A stretch of 8,610 bases of DNA from Actinomycetota bacterium (lineage in GTDB: Bacteria; Actinomycetota; Acidimicrobiia; Acidimicrobiales; Iamiaceae): contig JADGOP010000079.1 in assembly GCA_017882935.1 (NCBI GenBank), forward strand, positions 1 to 8,610, given 5' to 3'. The notes beneath the pieces were generated by a model. The model was not told the DNA's origin and did not search any database. It was given only the letters and a program-made list of their open reading frames with translations. This document shows, one piece after another, positions 1 to 5,205 of this stretch (position 1 is the stretch's first letter; each line of letters opens with the position of its first letter). Both the position numbers and the translations under genes were made by a program.

Positions 1-1098
1 GGTCGCACGCCGGGCAGCCAGCCGCGCCCCGGAACTGCGCGCGCCCGCCGGCGCAGGCAGCGCCGGCGCCGCACCTTCGCGGTGCTGGGCGCGCTGCTCG
101 TGGTGGTCGTCGTGGTGGTGCTCGGCGGCCTGTGGTGGGTGCACTCGCAGGTCGACCCCGGTGGCTCGGCGGGGTCGACGGTGAAGGTCGTCGTGCCCAA
201 GGGCGCGTCCACCGCCGACATCGGCGCCCTGCTCCACCAGAAGGGCGTGATCCCGAACGGCAGCGTGTTCCGCTACTGGGTGAGCTATCGCGGCAAGGGC
301 CCGTTCGAGGCGGGCCGCTACGTGCTCCCCACCAACATCTCCGACGACCGCGCCATCGCCATCCTGTCCAAGGGGCCACCACCCCTGCCGATCGTCGCCG
401 TGTCGATCCCCGAGGGGTTCACGATCAAGCAGATCGTGGCCCGGCTGCACCAGCGCGTGCCCCGCTTCTCCGAGGCGGCCATCCGCGCGGAGCTCGCCGC
501 CCGCCGCGTGCCGTCGCCGTTCCTGCCCGCCGGCTCCTCGAACTACGAGGGGCTGCTGTACCCGGCCACCTACTCGGTGGTCGAGGGCCAGAGCGTGCAC
601 CGCACCCTCACCGCCATGGCCGACCGGCTCGACCAGGAGGCCACCGCGCTCGACCTCCGCGCCGGCGCAGCCCAGCTCCACCTCACGCCCTACCAGGTCA
701 TCACCGTCGCCTCGCTCGTGCAGGCCGAGGCCGGCAACCCCGACGAGGCCCCGAAGATCGCCCGGGTGATCTACAACCGCCTGGCCCAGGGCATGCCCCT
801 CGGCGTCGACGCCACCTCGCGCTACCTGTCCTCGATCACCGGGCAGCCGGTCGACTTCGAGTCGACGTCGGCCTACAACACCCGCCGCCAGACGGGCCTG
901 CCGCCGACCCCGATCACCGCGCCCGGTGAGTTCGCGCTGAACGCCGCGCTCCACCCGGCCACCGGGCCGTGGCTCTACTACGTGCGCGACGTGCACAACG
1001 ACGCGAAGGGCCGGCCGCAGCACGTCTTCGCGGTCACCGACGCCGATTTCGAGCGGGCCAAGCAGGCCTGTCACGACGCGGGCCTGGGCTGCGGGTGA
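1..1098 (+). CDS. mltG: Endolytic murein transglycosylase MltG (YceG-like), 5' partial
   Basis: Inner-membrane lytic transglycosylase that cuts nascent peptidoglycan strands and so helps set glycan chain length. The frame is open from base 1. The first possible start, GTG at 82, lies inside the membrane segment, after an Arg-rich cytoplasmic stretch (bases 37-72), so the true start is probably upstream of the window. A Val/Leu-rich single membrane helix spans about bases 76-141. A LysM-like region follows (about 178-375), then the YceG catalytic domain: EGLLYPATY near 550, ASLVQAEAG at 709-735, YNRLAQGMPLGVDAT near 781-825, SAYNTRRQTGLPP near 870-908 and LYYVRD near 973. The Glu of QAE at 727-729 aligns with catalytic Glu218 of E. 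coli MltG; the first Glu of the usual EKE motif is Gln here. The TGA stop overlaps the aroE start (GTGA). Family assignment is firm; only the N-terminus is unknown. Confidence 0.95.
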   Translation, partial: GRTPGSQPRPGTARARRRRQRRRRTFAVLGALLVVVVVVVLGGLWWVHSQVDPGGSAGSTVKVVVPKGASTADIGALLHQKGVIPNGSVFRYWVSYRGKGPFEAGRYVLPTNISDDRAIAILSKGPPPLPIVAVSIPEGFTIKQIVARLHQRVPRFSEAAIRAELAARRVPSPFLPAGSSNYEGLLYPATYSVVEGQSVHRTLTAMADRLDQEATALDLRAGAAQLHLTPYQVITVASLVQAEAGNPDEAPKIARVIYNRLAQGMPLGVDATSRYLSSITGQPVDFESTSAYNTRRQTGLPPTPITAPGEFALNAALHPATGPWLYYVRDVHNDAKGRPQHVFAVTDADFERAKQACHDAGLGCG

Positions 1099-2048
1099 GC
1101 GGCCCCGGCGCGCCGCGCGGGAGCACCCGGCTGGCCGCGCTCATCGGCAGCCCGGTCCGGCACTCGCTGTCGCCCGTCATCCTCAACGCCGCGTTCGGCG
1201 CGGCGGGGCTCGACTGGGTGTTCGTGGCGCTCGAGGTCGCCGCCGCCGACGGTGAGGCCGCCGTGGCGGCGGTGCGCCCCCTGGGCATCGGTGGCCTGTC
1301 GGTGACGATGCCGCACAAGGAGGCCGCGTTCGCTGCCGTCGACGAGCGGTCGGCGGAGGCCGACGCGCTCGGGGCGGTGAACTGCGTCACCTGGCGCGGG
1401 GACGTGGTCGTGGGGCACAACACCGACGGCGCGGGGCTGCTCGACTCGTTGCGGGTCGACGAGGGGTTCGACCCCGACGGCCGCCGGTGCGTGGTGATCG
1501 GCGCGGGAGGTGCGGCCCGTGCCGCCGTCCGGGCGCTCGCCTCCGCGGGGGCGTCCGACGTCGCCGTGGTCAACCGCACCGCCGCACGCGCCGAGCGCGC
1601 GGCCGCGCTCGCCGGTCGGGTCGGGCGGGTGGCGGCGATCGACGACGTGGCCACGGCCGACCTCGTGGTGAACGCCACACCCGTGGGGATGGCGGGCGTG
1701 GCCCCACCGGTCGTGGCGCTGGTGCCCGGCGCCGAGGCCGAGCCCCTCGATGCTGGTCGCGCGGGGCCCGCGGGCGACCTGCCCTTCCCGGCCGAGCTGC
1801 TGTCGCCCGGACAGCTCCTCGTCGACATGATCTACAACCCCTTCACCACACCCCTGATGGCCGCCGCACGGGCCCGCGAGGTGGTCGCCGTCAACGGCCT
1901 CGGCATGTTGATCCACCAGGCGGCCCACGCCTTCCGGCACTGGACCGGAGAGGACCCTCCCCTCGAAGCCATGTCCGCGGCCGCGGTGGCGGGGCTGCGC
2001 GCCGCAGGTGCCGCAGGCGGCCCCGCGCCCGCACGCCCCGGAGACTGA
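1095..2048 (+). CDS. aroE: Shikimate dehydrogenase (NADP+)
   Basis: Reduces 3-dehydroshikimate to shikimate with NADPH, step 4 of the shikimate pathway, in the cytosol. The GTG at 1095 overlaps the mltG stop by 4 bases and places the family's N-terminal motif at residue 17, so I prefer it to longer in-frame starts; no strong Shine-Dalgarno is seen, so translational coupling is likely. Visible motifs: shikimate-binding HSLSP (Ser24, Ser26), catalytic Lys75 in MPHKEAA, Asn96, HNTDG with Asp111, Rossmann loop GAGGAARA (136-143), NADP-selecting NRT (160-162), NATPVGM (193-199), IYNPFTTPL (246-254) and GLGMLIHQAA with Gln275. At 317 residues it is longer than the usual 270-290. The extra length is an Ala/Gly/Pro-rich insertion at about 200-236, just before the last core strand, and an Ala/Pro-rich tail after about 295. 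All catalytic residues are kept, so it should be active. Confidence 0.95.
   Translation: MSGPGAPRGSTRLAALIGSPVRHSLSPVILNAAFGAAGLDWVFVALEVAAADGEAAVAAVRPLGIGGLSVTMPHKEAAFAAVDERSAEADALGAVNCVTWRGDVVVGHNTDGAGLLDSLRVDEGFDPDGRRCVVIGAGGAARAAVRALASAGASDVAVVNRTAARAERAAALAGRVGRVAAIDDVATADLVVNATPVGMAGVAPPVVALVPGAEAEPLDAGRAGPAGDLPFPAELLSPGQLLVDMIYNPFTTPLMAAARAREVVAVNGLGMLIHQAAHAFRHWTGEDPPLEAMSAAAVAGLRAAGAAGGPAPARPGD
1755..1779. repeat. Inverted repeat inside the AroE insertion
   Basis: GGTCGC (1755-1760) is the exact reverse complement of GCGACC (1774-1779). The interior can add four more G/C pairs (1761-1764 with 1768-1771), leaving GG at 1772-1773 as a bulge. It lies within the family-atypical insertion of AroE and encodes Gly-Arg-Ala-Gly-Pro-Ala-Gly-Asp. 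Short GGCGAC/GTCGCC arms are common in this codon usage, so functional meaning is uncertain. Confidence 0.4.
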
Positions 2049-2091
2049 CCGCACGACGCGTGCGCGCGGTGCCGCGAGCCGGGCCGAGAGT

Positions 2092-2120
2092 TTGAAGTTC
2101 GGGCTCCACGTGCCGATAGG
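2092..2120 (+). promoter_or_regulatory. Candidate promoter upstream of the DUF4388 gene
   Basis: TTGAAG (2092-2097) is separated by 17 bases from GATAGG (2115-2120), in the 112-base gap between aroE and the DUF4388 gene. This is one of the few AT-richer patches in the window. The -35 matches TTGACA at four positions and the spacing is ideal, but the -10 matches TATAAT at only three. It would give a leader of roughly 35 bases. Pattern-based only. Confidence 0.35.
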
Positions 2121-2150
2121 AGCGCCAACACCCCGCACATCCCGTCTTCC

Positions 2151-2155
2151 GGAGG
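2151..2155 (+). promoter_or_regulatory. Shine-Dalgarno site fixing the DUF4388 gene start
   Basis: GGAGG lies five bases before the GTG at 2161. It supports that start over the in-frame ATG at 2008, which would overlap the end of aroE and add about 51 residues unlike the family. Confidence 0.75.
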
Positions 2156-2160
2156 TCTCC

Positions 2161-3144
2161 GTGGCCCTGCAGGGAACCCTCGACACCTTTGCACTCCCAG
2201 ACGTCCTGCGTCTGTTGGCGTCCACCAAGAAATCTGGTCGCCTCCTGGTGCAGGGCGACCGTGGCAGCGGCAGCCTGTGGCTGCACGACGGCGGAGTGGT
2301 CGACGGTGAGGCCTCGATGGCCGCCACCGACACCTCCACCGACGTGCTGTTCGAGCTGCTCCGCCTCGACGACGGCTCGTTCCTGTTCGACCCGGAGGAC
2401 CTGGCGGCGAGCCCCACCGACCCCACCGAGGTCGAGGGCCTGATCACCGACTCGCAGCAGCTCTTCGACGAGTGGCGCGAGCTGGCGCAGACCATCCCCT
2501 CGCTCGACGTCACCGTCACCCTCGCCGACGACCTGCCCGACGAGCAGACCATCGTCACGCGTGAGCGGTGGCGGCACCTCGTGGCCATCGGGCACGGCAC
2601 CACGGTGCGCCAGCTGGGCGACACCCTCGACTTGCGTGAGCTACCCGTGTGCCGGGCCGTGTCGGGCCTGGCCGAGGACGGCCTCATCGTGATCTCCACC
2701 GACGCCGCCGCGCCTTCCACCGCGCGGGGCGGCGACGCCGACCTGCCCACGCTGGGCGACGCGCCCGACGAGAGCGGCCTGTTCGGTGACGACGCGGCAA
2801 CCGACGACCTTCCCGAGCCGCTTCCCGGAGCATCCGGTGATGGCGACGACGGGGAGGTCCCCGTCGACCCTTTCGCTGAAGCCGTCGCCGGCCCCCGGGC
2901 CGGCGACGGCGAACTCCACGCCGACGAGCTGCTGGGTGTCCCGGTGTGGCCGGGCGCCGAGCCCGCCGACCGGGCGCGCATGGCGCACGAGTGGGAGCAG
3001 CTCTCCGACGACGAGCGGGCGGTGCTGGTCGCCGCGGCGCGCAAGGCCGACCCCGTCGCCATCGAGGCGGCCCTGAACGTCGTGCCCGACGGTCACATCG
3101 ACCGCGACGTGCTGCGTCAGTTCCTGTCCTCCGTCCGCAACTGA
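2161..3144 (+). CDS. DUF4388 (PATAN-like) protein with winged-helix-like segment and acidic linker
   Basis: Soluble protein of 327 residues with no signal peptide or membrane helix. Residues 1-80 match the DUF4388 / PatA-N-terminal (PATAN) pattern: LQGTLDTFALPDVLRLLA, then KSGRLLV, a glycine turn, LWLHDGGVVDGEA and DGSFLFDP. Residues about 130-180 (ERWRHLVAIGHGTTVRQL, then LPVCRAVSGLAEDGLIVI) look like a small winged-helix domain of the kind that often follows DUF4388. Residues 185-265 are a low-complexity Asp/Gly/Pro-rich acidic linker, and 266-327 are predicted helical and end in FLSSVRN. Start chosen from GGAGG at 2151 and the family N-terminus. Cyanobacterial PATAN proteins act in signalling to type IV pili; with a prepilin peptidase next downstream, a regulatory role in pilus or surface-protein export is possible but inferred. 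No catalytic motif is visible, so the biochemical function is unknown. Confidence 0.85.
   Translation: MALQGTLDTFALPDVLRLLASTKKSGRLLVQGDRGSGSLWLHDGGVVDGEASMAATDTSTDVLFELLRLDDGSFLFDPEDLAASPTDPTEVEGLITDSQQLFDEWRELAQTIPSLDVTVTLADDLPDEQTIVTRERWRHLVAIGHGTTVRQLGDTLDLRELPVCRAVSGLAEDGLIVISTDAAAPSTARGGDADLPTLGDAPDESGLFGDDAATDDLPEPLPGASGDGDDGEVPVDPFAEAVAGPRAGDGELHADELLGVPVWPGAEPADRARMAHEWEQLSDDERAVLVAAARKADPVAIEAALNVVPDGHIDRDVLRQFLSSVRN
2847..2866. repeat. 9-bp perfect inverted repeat in the linker coding region
   Basis: CGACGGGGA (2847-2855) and TCCCCGTCG (2858-2866) are exact reverse complements with two bases between them. This gives an 8-bp stem with an AGGT loop. It encodes part of the acidic linker of the DUF4388 protein and lies 14 bases before a longer palindrome. 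No T-run follows. Confidence 0.6.
2881..2910. repeat. 14-bp perfect inverted repeat (30-base palindrome) in the linker coding region
   Basis: The arm at 2881-2894 (GCCGTCGCCGGCCC) is the exact reverse complement of the arm at 2897-2910 (GGGCCGGCGACGGC), with two C residues between. As RNA it would form about 13 G/C-rich pairs closed by a four-base loop. It encodes residues 241-250 (AVAGPRAGDG) of the DUF4388 protein, inside the disordered linker. It is the longest perfect inverted repeat I found by eye in the window. It is not followed by T residues, so it is not a classical terminator. Confidence 0.75.
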
Positions 3145-3161
3145 CCTTGCCGTCGTCGTCG

Positions 3162-3190
3162 CCGGGGTGACCAGACGGTCCGGACCCCGG
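3162..3190 (+). terminator. Bulged GC hairpin downstream of the DUF4388 gene (possible terminator)
   Basis: CCGGGGTGACC (3162-3172) pairs with GGTC (3177-3180) and ACCCCGG (3184-3190), leaving an AGAC loop and a three-base CGG bulge, for eleven pairs in total. It starts 17 bases after the stop codon. No U-tract follows, which is common for actinobacterial terminators but lowers certainty. It also contains the 10-base palindrome GGTCCGGACC (3177-3186), so an operator is an alternative reading. Confidence 0.4.
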
Positions 3191-3193
3191 GGA

Positions 3194-3199
3194 TAGGGT
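3194..3199 (+). promoter_or_regulatory. -10-like hexamer just before the prepilin peptidase start
   Basis: TAGGGT fits the actinobacterial TAnnnT pattern and ends eight bases before the ATG at 3208, so transcription would begin at or within a base or two of the start codon, giving a leaderless mRNA. No convincing -35 is present at 16-19 bases. The AGGG inside the hexamer could instead be a weak Shine-Dalgarno with a nine-base spacer. Confidence 0.25.
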
Positions 3200-3207
3200 C
3201 GCTGACC

Positions 3208-3972
3208 ATGTCTCGAGCCCTCTTCGTCGCGGCCTGCGGGCTGGGTGGCCTCGTGACGGGTGTGTTCGTGAACGTCCTCATCCTGCGGGGGCCCGGCGAC
3301 CGGCCGTTCCGACCACCGTGGTCGCGCTGTCGCGAGTGCGACGCGACGATGCCGGCGGCGGGCCTCCTGCCCGTGTTCGGCACCATGGCGCTCGGTTCGA
3401 CGTGCAGCTCGTGCGGGTCCCCGTTCGGCTGGTGGCAACCCGTGGTCGAGGTCGCCAACGGCGTGCTCTGGGTCGTGGCAGCGGTGCGCTTCGGCCCTCA
3501 CCTCCCGGTGCTGCCGTACCTGTTCCTGTTCTCGGCGCTGCTGGCGCTGTCGGTGATCGACCTCTTCACGTTCCGCCTTCCCGACCGCATCACCTTCCCC
3601 GTGCTCTACGCCTCGGTCCCGCTGCTCGTGGTGATCGCGCTCGTCGAGCACCAGCCCCGGCACCTCCTCTGGGCCTTCGTCGGTGCCGCCGGCTACTACG
3701 GCGTGCTGGCGCTGATGTGGCTCATCTCGCCGAAGGGCATGGGCTACGGCGACGTGAAGCTGGGCCGCATCCTCGGGCTGTACCTCGGCTGGATCCACAT
3801 CGTGCTCCCGATCTACGGCCTGGGCGCGGCGGGGATCCTCGGGTCGGTGGTCGGCATCGGGGTGCTGCTGGTGTCGCGCGACCGGCGGCGGGCGTTCCCC
3901 TTCGGGCCGTGGCTGGCCCTCGGGTGCGTGATCGCGGTGGCGTTCAGCGCGCAGCTCACGGCAGGGCTGTAG
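3208..3972 (+). CDS. Type IV prepilin peptidase (A24 aspartic protease with N-terminal cysteine domain)
   Basis: Polytopic membrane protease that removes leader peptides from type IV pilin-like precursors at the inner membrane; full-length members also N-methylate the new N-terminus. It has 254 residues and about seven to eight hydrophobic segments (first about 4-26). The cytoplasmic loop carries two CxxC pairs (Cys41/Cys44 and Cys66/Cys69), as in bifunctional PilD-type enzymes. Catalytic Asp118 is in VIDLFTFRLPD and Asp182 in GMGYGDVKLG, the family GxGD motif; FPFGPWLALG (230-239) matches the conserved C-terminal signature. The ATG at 3208 puts the first membrane helix at the N-terminus as expected. 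No pilin or pilus assembly genes are in the window, so its substrates are encoded elsewhere. A prepilin peptidase next to aroE and aroC is a known actinobacterial arrangement. Confidence 0.93.
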   Translation: MSRALFVAACGLGGLVTGVFVNVLILRGPGDRPFRPPWSRCRECDATMPAAGLLPVFGTMALGSTCSSCGSPFGWWQPVVEVANGVLWVVAAVRFGPHLPVLPYLFLFSALLALSVIDLFTFRLPDRITFPVLYASVPLLVVIALVEHQPRHLLWAFVGAAGYYGVLALMWLISPKGMGYGDVKLGRILGLYLGWIHIVLPIYGLGAAGILGSVVGIGVLLVSRDRRRAFPFGPWLALGCVIAVAFSAQLTAGL

Positions 3973-3993
3973 CTCCGAGTGCGCGCAACGCGG

Positions 3994-4023
3994 TTCGGGC
4001 GAGCCGAGGCCGACCGGTAGATT
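3994..4023 (+). promoter_or_regulatory. Candidate leaderless promoter of aroC
   Basis: TAGATT (4018-4023) fits the TAnnnT -10 pattern and ends six bases before the GTG start at 4030. TTCGGG (3994-3999) lies 18 bases upstream as a poor -35. No Shine-Dalgarno precedes the GTG. Transcription starting about seven bases after the -10 would begin at the start codon. A 6-bp hairpin with one G-U pair (CGGTTC 3991-3996 with GAGCCG 4001-4006) overlaps the -35 and could be a weak terminator of the upstream gene. Confidence 0.35.
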
Positions 4024-4029
4024 CGCGAG

Positions 4030-5205
4030 GTGCTCCGCTTCCTCACCGCCGGTGAATCCCACGGGCGCGCCCTCGTCGTCATCGTCGAAGGCCTGCCCGC
4101 CGGCCTCGCCGTCGGCGTCGACGACCTGCAGGTCGAGCTGGGGCGCCGTCGCCTGGGCTACGGCCGCGGTCCGCGGATGCGCTTCGAGCAGGACGAGGTC
4201 ACCATCGTGGGCGGGGTCCGTCACGGCCGCACCCTGGGGTCACCGGTGGCCGTCGAGATCGCCAACTCCGAGTGGACCCGCTCCGACAAGTGGCACGCCG
4301 AGATGGCGGTCGAGGCCGGCGCCACGCAGGCGCCGCTCACCCAGCCCCGTCCCGGCCACGCCGACCTGGCGGGCATGCAGAAGTACGGCTTCACCGACGC
4401 CCGCGACGTCCTCGAGCGGGCCTCGGCCCGCGAGACGGCAGCGCGGGTCGTGGCGGGCGCCTTGGCCAAGCTGCTGCTGCGCGAGCTCGAGGTGGAGGTC
4501 ATCTCCCACGTCATCCAGATGGGACCGGTGCGCGCCTCGGACCTGAAGCGGCCCGCGCCGGCCGACCTCGCCGTGGTCGACGAGTCGCCCGTGCGCTGCT
4601 TCGACCCGGGCGCCGAGGCCGACATGATCGAAGAGATCAAGGCCACGGCCAAGGAGGGCGACTCGCTGGGCGGCGTGGTCGAGGTGCTGGGCTACGGCGT
4701 GCCCGTCGGGCTCGGCAGCCACGTGCACTGGGACCGCAAGCTCGACTCGCTGCTCGCCCAGGCGCTCATGAGCATCCAGGCCGTCAAGGGCGTGGAGATC
4801 GGCGACGGCTTCGAGGTCGCCGGGCGGCGGGGGAGCGATGCGCACGACCCGATCGTCTACGACGCGGCCGACGGCTACCAGCGCACCAGCGCGCTGGCGG
4901 GGGGCGTCGAGGGCGGCATCTCCACCGGCGAGCTGCTGGTGGCCCGAGCCGCCATGAAGCCGCTCGCCACGCTCAACCGGCCCACGCTCGGCACGGTCGA
5001 CGTGGTCACCAAGGAGTCCACCGTCTCGTTCAAGGAGCGCACCGACGTCACCGCGGTGCCGGCCATGGGCGTGGTCGCCGAGACCATGGTGGCCCTGGTG
5101 CTCGCCGGCGAGGCCACCCGCAAGTTCGGTGGCGACTCCGTCGCGGAGTTCGTCCGCAACGCGGGCTCGTTCTCGGCCGCGCTGCGCGAGGGCCCCCTTG
5201 GCTGA
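4030..5205 (+). CDS. aroC: Chorismate synthase
   Basis: Converts 5-enolpyruvylshikimate-3-phosphate to chorismate, the last step of the shikimate pathway, using reduced FMN as catalyst; a cytosolic homotetramer in the family. All signatures are present: FLTAGESHG near the N-terminus with His11, RRLGYGRGPRM (40-50), PRPGHADLAGMQKYG with His110, ERASARETAARV (129-140), GDSLGGVVEV (210-219), GGVEGGISTGE (291-301) and the C-terminal FGGDS with Asp369. Length, 391 residues, is typical for actinobacteria. The GTG at 4030 is chosen because the family begins with the LRFLTAGESHG strand. There is no Shine-Dalgarno, but a -10-like TAGATT lies just upstream. It heads the overlapping run aroC-aroK-aroB-aroQ-pepQ. 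The flavin reductase source is not encoded here. Confidence 0.97.
   Translation: MLRFLTAGESHGRALVVIVEGLPAGLAVGVDDLQVELGRRRLGYGRGPRMRFEQDEVTIVGGVRHGRTLGSPVAVEIANSEWTRSDKWHAEMAVEAGATQAPLTQPRPGHADLAGMQKYGFTDARDVLERASARETAARVVAGALAKLLLRELEVEVISHVIQMGPVRASDLKRPAPADLAVVDESPVRCFDPGAEADMIEEIKATAKEGDSLGGVVEVLGYGVPVGLGSHVHWDRKLDSLLAQALMSIQAVKGVEIGDGFEVAGRRGSDAHDPIVYDAADGYQRTSALAGGVEGGISTGELLVARAAMKPLATLNRPTLGTVDVVTKESTVSFKERTDVTAVPAMGVVAETMVALVLAGEATRKFGGDSVAEFVRNAGSFSAALREGPLG
5188..5192 (+). promoter_or_regulatory. Shine-Dalgarno site favouring a TTG start for aroK
   Basis: GAGGG inside the end of aroC lies five bases before TTG at 5198, the same spacing as before the DUF4388 and efp starts. The alternative GTG at 5207 has no such site at usable distance. 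Confidence 0.5.

Noticed and set aside
46..68. 9-bp inverted repeat with a 5-base loop near the window start
   Set aside because: It arises from repeated Arg codons (CGC CGG CGC) in the basic N-terminal segment of MltG, so codon use explains it.
969..1094. Starting aroE at the upstream in-frame ATG at 969
   Set aside because: It would overlap mltG by 130 bases and add Arg-rich sequence absent from AroE; GTG 1095 gives the coupled GTGA overlap.
2051..2063. Small hairpin GCACG-ACG-CGTGC just after the aroE stop
   Set aside because: A five-pair stem with a three-base loop and no T-run; not enough to call a terminator.
2008..2160. Extending the DUF4388 protein to the ATG at 2008
   Set aside because: The added residues are Arg/Pro-rich and unlike the family, would overlap aroE, and lack a ribosome-binding site, while GTG 2161 has GGAGG at five bases and starts exactly at the domain.
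1071..3062. Long antisense open frame of about 660 codons opposite aroE and the DUF4388 gene
   Set aside because: Ser/Arg/Ala-rich composition with no domain pattern, opposite clearly coding genes; a typical stop-poor antisense frame in high-GC DNA.
2641..4224. Antisense open frame of about 527 codons rich in His, Arg and Glu opposite the prepilin peptidase region
   Set aside because: It mirrors the codons of the sense genes and shows no recognisable family.
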